The notes: generated by a model from the letters alone, not told the origin. 8,829 bases of DNA from an uncultured Pleurocapsa sp. (GCA_937884735.1 CAKZYI010000400.1:1-8829); one strand, 5' to 3'. Positions 1 to 7,400 are shown, counted from the stretch's first letter. Numbers and translations: made by a program.

Positions 1-387
1 ACCCGTGTCTACCTTCAGCACATCTCCGCGACGAATTACATTTTTACTATTGGGAATACCATGCACCACTTCATTATTAACGCTAGCACAGATAGAAGCA
101 GGAAAACCATAGTAACCTTTAAAACTAGGTGTTGCCCCCATCTCACGGATACGCTGTTCGGCATATTCATCCAAATCAGCGGTTGTCATGCCAGGCTTAG
201 TGATTGATTGAATTTCCTTGAGTACAGTTGCGACAATTCTTCCCGAACGCCTCATTTTTTCAATTTCTGGAGCAGACTTAATGTGAATTCCGCGAGGATT
301 GCGGTCTAGTACAGGAAGTCCATTAGATGTTTCAGAGTCTGATTTATTTTTTGATTTGGGAAATAAAAGATCGGTAAGAATATTCAT
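1..387 (-). CDS. map: Methionine aminopeptidase, type I (5' part, runs off the left edge)
   Basis: Removes the initiator methionine from new proteins in the cytoplasm. The 129 residues visible read without a break from the ATG at 385-387 to base 1. After an extension of about 34 residues comes the family start IHIKSAPEIEKMRRSGRIVA (35-54), then the signature around YGFPASICASVNNEVVHGIP (93-112), with His109 matching the conserved active-site histidine. The fragment ends in GDVLKVDTG, where Asp127 matches the first metal-ligand aspartate (Asp97 in E. coli). The remaining ligands (Asp, His, Glu, Glu) would lie outside the window. No Shine-Dalgarno sequence is evident before this ATG; it was chosen because the next methionines (45 onward) would cut into the domain, and N-terminal extensions occur in cyanobacterial paralogues. 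Cyanobacteria often have several map genes, so which copy this is cannot be said. Confidence 0.93.
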   Translation of the reverse strand, partial: MNILTDLLFPKSKNKSDSETSNGLPVLDRNPRGIHIKSAPEIEKMRRSGRIVATVLKEIQSITKPGMTTADLDEYAEQRIREMGATPSFKGYYGFPASICASVNNEVVHGIPNSKNVIRRGDVLKVDTG

Positions 388-461
388 TAAATTTCGTATG
401 ATGCCAATTGAGGAATATTAAAGAGATTACTGACTCTGAGGTAGTAAATAGTGATTTGTTA

Positions 462-491
462 TATATAGAAAGTATATCGTTTTCGATGCAA
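462..491 (-). promoter_or_regulatory. Candidate promoter for map
   Basis: On the minus strand, TTGCAT (486-491) is followed after 18 bases by TATATA (462-467), a plausible sigma-70 type -35/-10 pair. Transcription would begin near 455 and leave a leader of roughly 68 bases before the map ATG. The region is very AT-rich, so chance matches are common. Confidence 0.28.
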
Positions 492-593
492 TCAATCGAT
501 TTGCAATTATTGAATTATATTTATGTGCAAAGTGCATGAAATTTTGCTGTTTGTTGAGTTTTAGTAAGTTTAGCTACAAAATATAGGCTGCAC

Positions 594-632
594 TGATGTC
601 ATCTTAAAAGAAATCATCAAAAAAAGACATCA
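594..632 (+). promoter_or_regulatory. 5' leader hairpin abutting the small ORF start
   Basis: TGATGTC (594-600) and GACATCA (626-632) are perfect 7-base inverted arms around a 25-base AT-rich loop. The right arm ends on the base before the ATG at 633. A weak -10-like TATAGG at 582-587 would start transcription near the left arm. Such a hairpin could hold the ribosome-binding region of the small ORF, but the stem is short and nothing else supports regulation. Confidence 0.3.
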
Positions 633-779
633 ATGAAGAGTTTGGCATCATTCATATTACCCTCAATTTTAGGTTTGGTAGCAGGAGTTGGACACGGCAT
701 TGCATCTCATCATCAAGAGCTTCCTTTTTCCCTAGCCGATCAGGTGGTTGAGTCTGTACAGGGTGCTGTTTTTAACTAA
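633..779 (+). CDS. Small hypothetical protein, 48 residues, hydrophobic N-terminus
   Basis: Function not recognised. The frame opens with ATG at 633 and closes with TAA at 777-779. Residues 4-20 are hydrophobic with small residues (FILPSILGLVAGVG), followed by HGIASHH and a more polar C-terminal half containing LPFSLADQVVESVQG. This could be a single membrane segment or a signal peptide for a very small exported peptide. The amino-acid composition looks like a real protein rather than translated AT-rich spacer, and I have an impression of similar short cyanobacterial proteins, but I cannot name a family. There is no clear Shine-Dalgarno sequence. It is divergent from map and in the same direction as the gene at 907, from which it is separated by 127 bases. 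Confidence 0.5.
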   Translation: MKSLASFILPSILGLVAGVGHGIASHHQELPFSLADQVVESVQGAVFN

Positions 780-906
780 AGCTGCCTCGACTTCTCTCTA
801 AAATAAATTGGTTAAAGCTAGTAATACCAAATAGCAGTATTGTAAAAAAGCGCGATCGATTATTTTGCTTGCGTTTTTATTTTACTAGTGATTTTTAAAC
901 TAAAAT

Positions 907-1200
907 ATGGAAACCTCTAATCAAACACCTGCTACTTCTGGACAATGGTGCTTGGTAACAGTGCGTCAGTGGAAAAGAGAAGCTTTTTTAAAATATTTGG
1001 AAAATGATATTGAGGGCAAAAAACTGCACGAGATATTTTTGGAAGTAGTAGAACCAGAAGATGCAGTGTACGAAAATATGCTTTTGCTCCGTATTAGCAA
1101 TTATCCTGAAGCTAGAGGTCATTTAAAACAAGTAGAAAATTTCCAAGATATTCAAAGACTAAAGCCGAACGAAGCAAGTCGAATGCTTGGTAAACAATAA
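907..1200 (+). CDS. NusG N-terminal (NGN)-like small protein, 97 residues
   Basis: Probably a stand-alone NGN-fold protein; its role is unknown. After about 12 flexible residues the chain reads WCLVTV, then a helix KREAFLKYLENDI, then LHEIFLEVVEPEDAVYENML, LLRISNYPEARGHLKQVENF and QDIQRLKPNEASRML. The order (W-x-V-V strand, helix, a strand ending EV-x-x-P, a strand of the YVLV type, a helix with R/L, then a 'P-x-x-x-x-x-L' tail) follows the NusG N-terminal domain, which contacts the RNA polymerase clamp. The KOW domain of full NusG is absent, so this is not NusG itself. The family link is my inference from the pattern, not a search. The start is the first ATG of the frame; no strong Shine-Dalgarno sequence precedes it. 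It converges on the TerB-like gene, with a 31-base gap. Confidence 0.72.
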   Translation: METSNQTPATSGQWCLVTVRQWKREAFLKYLENDIEGKKLHEIFLEVVEPEDAVYENMLLLRISNYPEARGHLKQVENFQDIQRLKPNEASRMLGKQ

Positions 1201-1212
1201 TACTGATAAATC

Positions 1213-1233
1213 AAACATTTAAATCGAATGTTT
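1213..1233. terminator. Candidate bidirectional terminator between convergent genes
   Basis: AAACATT (1213-1219) and AATGTTT (1227-1233) form perfect arms around a 7-base loop, in the short gap between the stop of the NGN-like gene (1200) and the stop of the TerB-like gene (1232). A T-rich stretch follows in the plus direction (TTTAAACGTTTTT). The stem is AT-rich and weak, so this rests mainly on its position. Confidence 0.33.
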
Positions 1234-1648
1234 AAACGTTTTTAACGCCTTTTTGATAAAGTTGCTGAATTTTGCCAATCAACTTGTCAAAGGTAGAGTT
1301 GTTAGTAGAATTCTGGGGATCTAAGCTTTGAATTTTGTTCAATAACGAGGCTTCTTCTGTAGCAATGTCATTGTCACTATAAATTAAGGTGCTTACTGCC
1401 GACAGCAGTTGATTATAGTCTTCCGCTTTAGGATTAGAACCTAAATAGTCCTGCAGCAAATCATAACACTGAGCGGTTGAAGTAGCCTGATAATTAGTTA
1501 ATAAATCCTCAGACAATTGTAAATTCTGCTCTGCTGCAATTTTGGTTAAAAACTCCCGTTCTTCAGATTGAATTTTACCATCAATCCAGGCGATCGCTAC
1601 TAAAATTTCAAATAAGCCTTGACTATTATTTTTAGTTAGCTCAGACAT
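1232..1648 (-). CDS. TerB-like domain protein (tellurite-resistance TerB/DjlA-N family)
   Basis: A single-domain protein of 138 residues, mostly helical. Residues 12-33 (GLFEILVAIAWIDGKI then QSEEREFL) match the first half of TerB-like domains: a hydrophobic helix, an acidic D-G-x-I turn and an E-E-x-x-F-L helix. Residues 84-106 (AVSTLIYSDNDIATEEASLL) repeat the same plan, as expected for the second half of the fold. TerB-like domains bind metal ions and are thought to act at the membrane or in stress responses; many cyanobacterial copies have no tested role, and no other ter genes are visible here, so tellurite resistance should not be assumed. No Shine-Dalgarno sequence is apparent upstream of the ATG, only an AT-rich spacer. 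The gene is intact. Confidence 0.8.
   Translation of the reverse strand: MSELTKNNSQGLFEILVAIAWIDGKIQSEEREFLTKIAAEQNLQLSEDLLTNYQATSTAQCYDLLQDYLGSNPKAEDYNQLLSAVSTLIYSDNDIATEEASLLNKIQSLDPQNSTNNSTFDKLIGKIQQLYQKGVKNV
1590..1597. repeat. HIP1 octamer GCGATCGC
   Basis: A full copy of the highly iterated palindrome of cyanobacterial genomes, lying inside the TerB-like coding region. Near copies with one mismatch occur elsewhere, for example around 850, 3503, 6645 and 7560. It is used here as a taxonomic clue. Confidence 0.85.
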
Positions 1649-1879
1649 AGTTATCTATTTATTTAATTTAATTGATTTATTGCTAACTAAATCTTAGAAA
1701 ATAAAAAAATTACCAAAACACAAGGATCTGTATTTCTTATCTAAAATCAAAACAATTTTAAAAAAATACTCTTTTCTTAACTGCTTTAAATCTAAATAAG
1801 ATAGCATTTATATGCTTGCAGCAATACGAAAACCAAAAGCATCCGATTTGTTTTTAGGATCGGATTTTATTCGTTGCGC

Positions 1880-2911
1880 CTACCGACAAGATCCTGGTAG
1901 ATGCAGCCACGAACCTCCTTTTAAGACTCGCGGATCTTTGGGATTATTTGTTGTCCAGGCACTACCATCTACGGGAGCATCATAATAACTATCGTGCCAG
2001 CTATCGGCACACCATTCGGCAACATTACCATGTAGATCCCATAAACCAAATACATTAGGAGGAAAACTATCAACATCGGTAGTTTGACGACGATTTTCTC
2101 CTTCAAAACCAGATCCATAAATGTCTTCTCCATTGTAGTTGGCTAAACTTGTACCAATAGTTGCGCCAAAGTGAAAAGGAGTAATAGTTTTGCCCCTGCA
2201 AGCATACTCCCATTCTGCTTCTGTAGGTAATCTAAATTCTCTGCCAACTATTTGGGATAGTCTTTCACAAAATAAACCACAATCAAACCATGATATTCGC
2301 TCTACAGGTTTTTTGCTTTGAGATACATTGGAGTCAGCAAATCTAGATGGATTAGTACCCATTATGGCTTGCCATTGAGCTTGAGTTACGGGATATTTTC
2401 CGAGCAAAAAAGGACGAACAGAAACCTGATGTTGGGGGCTTTCTTCTTTCTCTCTTTCTAACTCTTCTTCGGAAGAACCCATCAAGAACTTTCCCCCAGG
2501 AATACCAATTAAATCTAACGTAATATTTTTGGCTAAATTTAAAGTAATGTACTTGGCTTTTCCATGATGACCGCGAGTTGGTAGGCTAGACTTCTTACCC
2601 ATAATTAGACAGGCATCATTAGAAATAGTTTTATAGTCGTATTCAAGAATTTTTAAATCTAATTTTTGAACTCGTTTTCTAACTTTTTCGTGCTGCGTTT
2701 TTTGCTTTCTTGATGGGCTATATCTTCTTTGAGTTTCGGCGGGTTTAGATATTGAGGAATGCAATCTATTAGGATTAGTATTGCCACCCAAAACCTCTAA
2801 TACTTCTTTGACAGATTGAAAACGTTTTTTAGTTGCGCTTTCAACTAATTTATCTAAAACATGACTCAATTCATAGTCAATTTCATTGTCTTGGAGATAA
2901 TCACGCCACAT
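1880..2911 (-). CDS. Kinase C-terminal lobe plus FGE-like domain fragment
   Basis: This 343-residue open stretch starts at an in-frame ATG (2911), the tryptophan-rich point MWRDYL of the kinase C-lobe, and includes the lobe's end (ATKKRFQSVKEVLEVL). A basic linker follows (RRYSPSRKQK, KVRKRVQK). The FGE-like domain shows GIPGGKFLMGS (136-146), SPQHQVSV, PVTQAQW, RLPTEAEWEYACRG (227-240), NVFGLWDLHGNVAEWC (286-301) and RVLKGGSW. True formylglycine-generating enzymes use a Cys pair near the end; here the first position reads His (GGSWLH) and only the second Cys (GSC) remains, so sulfatase activation is unlikely. Such domains in bacteria often serve other roles, including as kinase-linked output or binding modules. 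It could be translated separately only by restart; otherwise it is an untranslated remnant. Confidence 0.72.
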   Translation of the reverse strand: MWRDYLQDNEIDYELSHVLDKLVESATKKRFQSVKEVLEVLGGNTNPNRLHSSISKPAETQRRYSPSRKQKTQHEKVRKRVQKLDLKILEYDYKTISNDACLIMGKKSSLPTRGHHGKAKYITLNLAKNITLDLIGIPGGKFLMGSSEEELEREKEESPQHQVSVRPFLLGKYPVTQAQWQAIMGTNPSRFADSNVSQSKKPVERISWFDCGLFCERLSQIVGREFRLPTEAEWEYACRGKTITPFHFGATIGTSLANYNGEDIYGSGFEGENRRQTTDVDSFPPNVFGLWDLHGNVAEWCADSWHDSYYDAPVDGSAWTTNNPKDPRVLKGGSWLHLPGSCR

Positions 2912-2916
2912 CCATT

Positions 2917-2922
2917 CTCCTT
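2917..2922 (-). promoter_or_regulatory. Shine-Dalgarno-like AAGGAG before the internal ATG of the FGE fragment
   Basis: On the minus strand AAGGAG lies 5 bases before the ATG at 2909-2911 and about 40 bases after the TAA that splits the kinase. It arises from the codons of Glu-Gly-Glu, so it may be coincidence, but its placement would allow ribosomes ending at the TAA to restart on the FGE-like half. Confidence 0.3.
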
Positions 2923-2959
2923 CGGCAACATCAAATAATTCAGTAGGCTCAATGTCAGT

Positions 2960-3658
2960 TTACAAATGAAGGCAAGTTGCACCAAGACTGTAAAGATCGC
3001 TGGCAAACTTAGCTTTCCCTACCGCTTGTTCTGGGGCGATATATGCAGCAGAACCAATAATTGTACCGATGGCTGAATCATTTTCGCCTATTGTTTCTTT
3101 GGCAGCACCAAAATCAACTAAAACCAGTTTATTATCCTTCTTTCTTCTAATAATATTTTCTGGCTTAATATCTCGATGGATCACATTATTACTATGAACA
3201 AATTCCAAAACTGATAATAAATCATTTAATAATTCTTCTATTTTTTGCTGATTGAAAACTCCCTTTATTTCCAACTCTTTACTCAAGTCTTCACCATCAA
3301 TAAACTCTTGAATTAAATACTTTCTTTCTTCTTGATTGAAAAACGCTAGCAATTCGGGAATCTGCTGATGTCTGCCTAATTCATCAAGACGAGAAGCTTC
3401 TCTTTCAAATAATTCGGTTGCTTTTTTAATTGCTTTTTTACTCTTTACCTCTGGTAAAAATTGCTTAATAACACAACGTGGTTTAGATGGCTTTAATTCA
3501 TCGATCGCTAAAAAAGTTCTGCCAAATCCACCCTGTCCTAAAAGACTAACAGCACGATATCTGTCCATCAAAAGTAATGTCGAACCGCACTTTTCACATA
3601 ATTTTATATCTGTAAGATTAATGTGAAGACAGTTAGGATTAAGGCACTGAGTAATCAT
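2960..3658 (-). CDS. Ser/Thr kinase fragment: zinc ribbon plus most of the kinase domain
   Basis: Reading from the ATG at 3658, this 232-residue piece begins with Cys5, Cys10, Cys21 and Cys24, a ribbon typical of cyanobacterial kinases. It has the glycine loop GQGGFG (41-46), the ATP-binding Lys65, the helix-C Glu87, HRDIKPEN (161-168, catalytic Asp163), DFG (182-184), APE (208-210) and the helix-F Asp221. All catalytic residues are therefore present. The chain stops at TAA right after DLYSLGATCLHL, so the rest of the C-lobe (helix F onward) is missing from this product. Such a truncated kinase would probably be unstable or inactive. Many relatives read HLLT here, so a TTA-to-TAA change is the simplest origin of the stop. 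The start is supported by the ribbon following at once and by a -10 box nearby. Confidence 0.8.
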   Translation of the reverse strand: MITQCLNPNCLHINLTDIKLCEKCGSTLLLMDRYRAVSLLGQGGFGRTFLAIDELKPSKPRCVIKQFLPEVKSKKAIKKATELFEREASRLDELGRHQQIPELLAFFNQEERKYLIQEFIDGEDLSKELEIKGVFNQQKIEELLNDLLSVLEFVHSNNVIHRDIKPENIIRRKKDNKLVLVDFGAAKETIGENDSAIGTIIGSAAYIAPEQAVGKAKFASDLYSLGATCLHL

Positions 3659-3687
3659 ATTATCAATAGACAGAATATTCGCTTCCG

Positions 3688-3693
3688 ATTATA
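3688..3693 (-). promoter_or_regulatory. Consensus -10 box upstream of the kinase gene
   Basis: A perfect TATAAT on the minus strand, 29 bases before the kinase ATG, would give a short leader of about 20-25 bases. No good -35 stands 17 bases upstream (GGCTTA), so this would be a promoter relying on its -10 box and perhaps an activator. No Shine-Dalgarno sequence separates it from the ATG. Confidence 0.42.
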
Positions 3694-3839
3694 AGCAGCA
3701 AATTAGCAATTAAGCCTCAGTTAATATTCAGTATTTATCAGAATAGTTTTAGTTTTTTGTTTGTTTTCTAAGTGATTTTTCCCATTATTACAAAGAGACT
3801 GCTTTCATTACTTCTATCACGCTTATCCTAGACCTTAAT

Positions 3840-3880
3840 AAGGTAGCAAAAGTAATCTAAGTCGGCGTCACTACCTTTTT
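3840..3880 (+). terminator. Terminator-like hairpin with T-run, no plus-strand gene upstream
   Basis: AAGGTAG (3840-3846) pairs with CTACCTT (3871-3877), and the right arm runs into TTTTT (3876-3880). The loop is long (24 bases), which weakens the case. The orientation is plus, whereas both neighbouring genes are on the minus strand. Confidence 0.22.
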
Positions 3881-3955
3881 ACTTTGGAGTATTTAGGGTT
3901 GGGATAGAGTTAATCTACGACAATTGAGCCTAAGAAGTATAAATAATAACTTTAA

Positions 3956-4134
3956 AGCCCCCTAAATCCCCACCCTTCCCCACCCCTCCCCAATTTTGGG
4001 GAGGGAACAAATAGTCTCCCCCAAGCTTGGGGGAGATTAGAGGGGGCTGGGACTTTTAGATCTTGTTCCTCCCAGATTTAACGAGGGACTCTGCGGATTA
4101 AAAATCTGATAAGGAACGCGCGAGTTGGGGGGCT
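3956..4134. mobile_element. GC-rich palindromic intergenic element, possible MITE-like repeat
   Basis: The element is bounded by AGCCCCC (3956-3962) and GGGGGCT (4128-4134), and TAAA stands on each outer side of the GCCCCC/GGGGGC termini (3953-3956 and 4134-4137), as a short target duplication might. Inside are an 8-base stem CCCTCCCC/GGGGAGGG (3984-3991/3998-4005), a perfect 22-base palindrome centred on AAGCTT (4015-4036), and a second internal AGGGGGCT (4041-4048) that pairs with the left end. Its composition differs sharply from the AT-rich surroundings. Elements of the type 'AGCCCCCTAAATCCCC...' are, as I recall, dispersed in cyanobacterial genomes. It encodes no protein. The exact right boundary is uncertain: 4048 or 4134. 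Confidence 0.45.
4015..4036. repeat. Perfect 22-base palindrome centred on AAGCTT
   Basis: The arms TCTCCCCCAAG and CTTGGGGGAGA are exact reverse complements with no spacer. As RNA it would form a stem of about 9 base pairs with a tight loop; on DNA it could extrude a cruciform. It is the strongest single hairpin in the window. Confidence 0.85.
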
Positions 4135-4178
4135 AAATCAACGATTTGAATGTGTAAAGATAACTTTTCAGATATCCT

Positions 4179-4478
4179 TTAAACAAAGTCTGCCTCTGTA
4201 ATATCCGTATAACCAATATCCTTAACCACAGCAAGAAGCTGATTATTACTTTCAAGTCTGATAGCGGAGACTGTTCCCGCTGCATTGCCAACAATCCTGA
4301 GATCTGCAAAACTAACCGAAGAACCCAAACTAAAGTAATCAATTCCATCTTCAAAATTAAGAATCGTATCTCTACCGCTAGTCACCTCAATCACAAAGAC
4401 ATCAGATCCTAATCCCGTACCTCCATCTAGAACATCAAAGCCACTACCCCCTGATAAAGTATCGTTCCCATCTTCTCC
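4179..4478 (-). other. C-terminal remnant: last RTX repeats and type I secretion tail, beyond the TGA
   Basis: In the same frame as the main fragment, 99 residues after the TGA: two more RTX units (GEDGNDTLSG, GSGFDVLDGG), then GSDVFVIEVTSGRDTILNFEDGID and a strand-rich end with RLESNNQLLAVVKDIGYTDITEADFV. The 'D-x-I-x-(N/D)-F-x-x-G-x-D' turn and the ending 'L-A-V-x-x...(I/L)T-x-A-D-F' are what cyanobacterial RTX exoproteins carry at their C-terminus, where the type I secretion signal resides. It closes at a natural stop. The open frame from the GTG at 4394 (valine in context) is unlikely to be translated separately. Confidence 0.7.
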
Positions 4479-7400
4479 TCAAAGAACATCATTGCCCGAC
4501 ATTCCCATTAGGTTATCGTTGCCAGTACTACCGTACAGTATGTCTCGAAGATCTCCACCTTCAAGTAAGTCATTGCCAGCATCACCTACAAGAGTATCCT
4601 GTTTAGCTCCTCCTTTTATAGTGTCATCACCAGCACCACCAGATAAGAAAGTTTTGTTGATTGTGGTAACAGCAGAAGCATCAATTAAATTATTGCTATT
4701 GCCACCAGTTATATTAACTTGCTGAATTGCAGTCAGACTATCTATGCCGTTACCCACCAAACTATTGTTGGTTAAGATGAAGTCCGAGTTACCGCTTTCA
4801 AGGAGAAGATCGAAGCCACTACCGCCAACGATAGTATCATTACCCGCAGAACCAACTAAGGTATCGTCTCCCGCTCCTCCATTAAGAGAATCATTTCCCG
4901 TATCACCTTTGATGTTGTCATTACCAGCACCAGCAATAACAACATCGTCATCTGCACCAGCGTTAATAATGTCTTTTGCCGCACCACCTCTAATGGTGTC
5001 ATTTCCAGCTTGAGAGTTAATGATGGTATCGATTGAAGTAACTGAATTAGCGTTGATGAAGTTATTGCTATTTCCACCCGTCATGTTAACCATTTCAATT
5101 CCATCAATACTATTTACACCATTAGCGTTGAGTTGAGTATCACTTAAGACGAAGTTGCCATCATAAATTTCAACAATGCGATCATAACCTTCTCCACCAA
5201 TTATGGTGTCATTTCCTGCATTACCAAACAAGCTATCGTCTCCTTCTCCACCGTCTAGAGAATCATCTCCTGCATCTCCTCTCAAGGTGTCATTTCCAGC
5301 TTCACCATAGAGGTAATCATTACCTGCATTACCTTTGAGACTATCATTTGCACCACCACCAGTCAGAAAGTCATCTTCGTTTGTACCAATTAGAGTTAGA
5401 GGTTCATCTCTATCTTCAATGAAAGCGGTTAGTGTTAGTTCGGTTTCATCGTTACTAAAGGTTGCTCCCATTAATCCAGTTAGGTTTAGATTAAAGGTTT
5501 GAGTACCTTCGTCATAGATTGTATCTTCTGTGGTGGCAATATCTATAGTTGCAGTAGTTTCTCCTGCGGGTATGGTTGTTTGTCCTGAAGTAGCTGTATA
5601 GTCTTCACCTGCTGTTGCATCTATATCTTCTGTGGTGTAGTTAAAGGTTACGTCCACTGGTGCGGGGTAGTCTAGATTAAAGCTAAAGCTGACTGTTTCT
5701 CCTTCTGTTACGCTGACATCGCTAATTTCTTCAACGGTGGGAGTGACTTCTAGAGTTTCAGCACTGATTCTGACATCACTAAACTGAAGGTATTCAATGT
5801 TAGTTAGGTAATCTGTATGGGGAAAGTTATCGCCATCTAGGTAAATAAGTCTATTACCTGCCTGACCGAAGGATAGACTGCTATTTCCTTCATAAATAAC
5901 ATCGCTATAAAGTGCAGTATCGATATCTTCGCCACCATCTACTTCATTGATGCCCATACCAGTAATAATGGTGTCGTTTCCTTCATGACCAAAAATGGTA
6001 TCGTTTCCAGAGCCTCCATCAAGGATGTTATCTCTTCTATTACCAACAATCTTGTCTCCCCCAGCACCACCGTTTGCGCCTTTGTCAATAAAACCTAGAG
6101 TGATGTCGTCATGACCATCTCCTCCGCTACGCATTCTTTCAAAAGGATCTACGTCTTCGTTACTAGATTCATCAATGGGATCGCCGTTTTCATCGACTAC
6201 TTCACCTTTTCCTGCTGTGACTGTCTGTTCTACTTCAGTAGTGGCAAAGCTTGATTCTGAGGTAAAGACTACTTCAGCGGTAATGATGTTTTCCGCATCG
6301 ACGCTGACATCTAGTTCTTCTATTTCTCCTGTGTTTTCTGCCGTACCAGAGTAGGTAAGACCAAGAGGACTATCAGTAAATTGTTCGGGGGTGAGGGTTT
6401 CTACTACTTGTCCGTCTAGTAAGATGTTTACTTGGACTACATCATCGGCTAGGTCTGATTTTAGTAGTTCAGGAGATAAGTCATTGAGATTGTCGATGAA
6501 GACTCCTTGATTGGAATCAATCCAGTTAACATCCTTAATTTTGCGAGAATCTGAGGTGAGAGTACTGAGATCTGAAAAATAGCCAATTGCTTGAAAGTTA
6601 GCTAATTCTCTGACATCTTTAGCTTTAAGTAGCATATCTAAACGATCGCCGCTATTTTGACCGTCAGTAAAGAAGTAACCGATGCTGGTGGTCTCAGATG
6701 TATTTTTGGGCGAATCTAAGAGAAATTCTTCGGCTTTGTCTAAGCCATCATAATATCTAGTACCCGAAAGAGTATTAACAGTAAGGTTTTGTAGGACAGT
6801 CAGTGCTTCATTGGCATTCAGGTTTTGATCGCCGTCAACGGTATGTAATCTACCACTAGTGTCATAAGAAACGACACCAAAGTTGATGTTCTCGGCGATG
6901 CCTTGGTCGATGTAGTAGTTGGTTAAGTCGGTATAGGCATTTTGAATGGTTTGTAATCTCAATCTGTTGGGATCTTCAAAACCGATACTGTCTGAGGTGT
7001 CGATAACGTAGACGATGTTGTATTCGGTATCTGCTTCGTAGGGAGAGATGTTGACGGTGTACTCGATGTCTCCATCGAGCATGTCTACTGGGGTAGTTAG
7101 GGATACGTATGGTGGTGTTGGTGGATCGTTGGGGTTTGGATTTGCTGCGGTGCTTGTTACTTCAACGAATTCTGTGTCTTCTACACCGTCTTCTAAGGGT
7201 AGGGGTATGATGCGGGGTTCTTCTAAAGCAGTGTTGGAGTTGGTTGTTGCACCATCGTTTGAGTTGGCTAATGGTATTGGTTCTCCTGCGCCAAAGATTC
7301 CAAATTCAATACCGACTAAAGTATCTTTACCATCTGCATATGTTCCATCTATATGCTCGATGGTTATTAATCCCCCTTCTGGAACACCAAATGTACTCCC

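Larger units (their letters stand above)
1808..3658 (-). pseudogene. Ser/Thr protein kinase-FGE-like fusion gene broken by two in-frame stop codons
   Basis: The intact ancestor would encode 616 positions: a zinc-ribbon-like N-terminus, a protein kinase domain (about 34-290), a basic linker (about 293-375) and a formylglycine-generating-enzyme-like (sulfatase-modifying factor) domain (about 380-616). One frame runs through from the ATG at 3656-3658 to the TAA at 1808-1810, interrupted only by TAA at 2960-2962 (position 233, after TCLHL) and TAG at 1880-1882 (position 593, after GSCR). Both sides of each stop continue the family pattern: after the first, TDIEPTELFDVAEGEW joins the rest of the kinase C-lobe; after the second, AQRIKSD and SDAFGFRIAASI give the usual FGE end 'GFR'. 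Kinase-FGE fusions are known in cyanobacteria. No frameshift is seen, so the damage is point substitution, sequence error, or a readthrough site. It may still yield partial products. Confidence 0.85.
3659..4178. other. 520-base intergenic region between the RTX protease gene and the kinase gene
   Basis: No convincing coding frame or tRNA is visible. It holds the kinase -10 box (3688-3693), a plus-strand hairpin with a T-run (3840-3880), a GC-rich palindromic element (3956-4134), and a weak 7-base stem at 4073-4079/4102-4108 (CAGATTT/AAATCTG). The part from 4048 to 3956, read on the minus strand, lies downstream of the RTX gene stop and could act as its transcription end through its strong stems. 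Confidence 0.6.

Noticed and set aside
3956..4048. A CRISPR array or tRNA in the GC-rich intergenic stretch
   Set aside because: There are no regularly spaced direct repeats and no cloverleaf; the signal is nested inverted repeats.
4133..4354. Minus-strand open frame of 73 residues overlapping the RTX tail
   Set aside because: It is in another frame from the RTX C-terminus, which has clear family features; this frame gives a leucine-rich chain with no recognisable pattern.
4492..5013. Plus-strand open frames (4492-4725, 4744-5013) opposite the RTX gene
   Set aside because: They are antisense shadows of the repetitive Gly/Asp/Asn codons. Their translations are low-complexity, rich in Pro, Ser and Leu, and have no ribosome-binding site.
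4856..5077. Minus-strand open frame of 73 residues inside the RTX region
   Set aside because: A shifted-frame reading of the RTX repeats.
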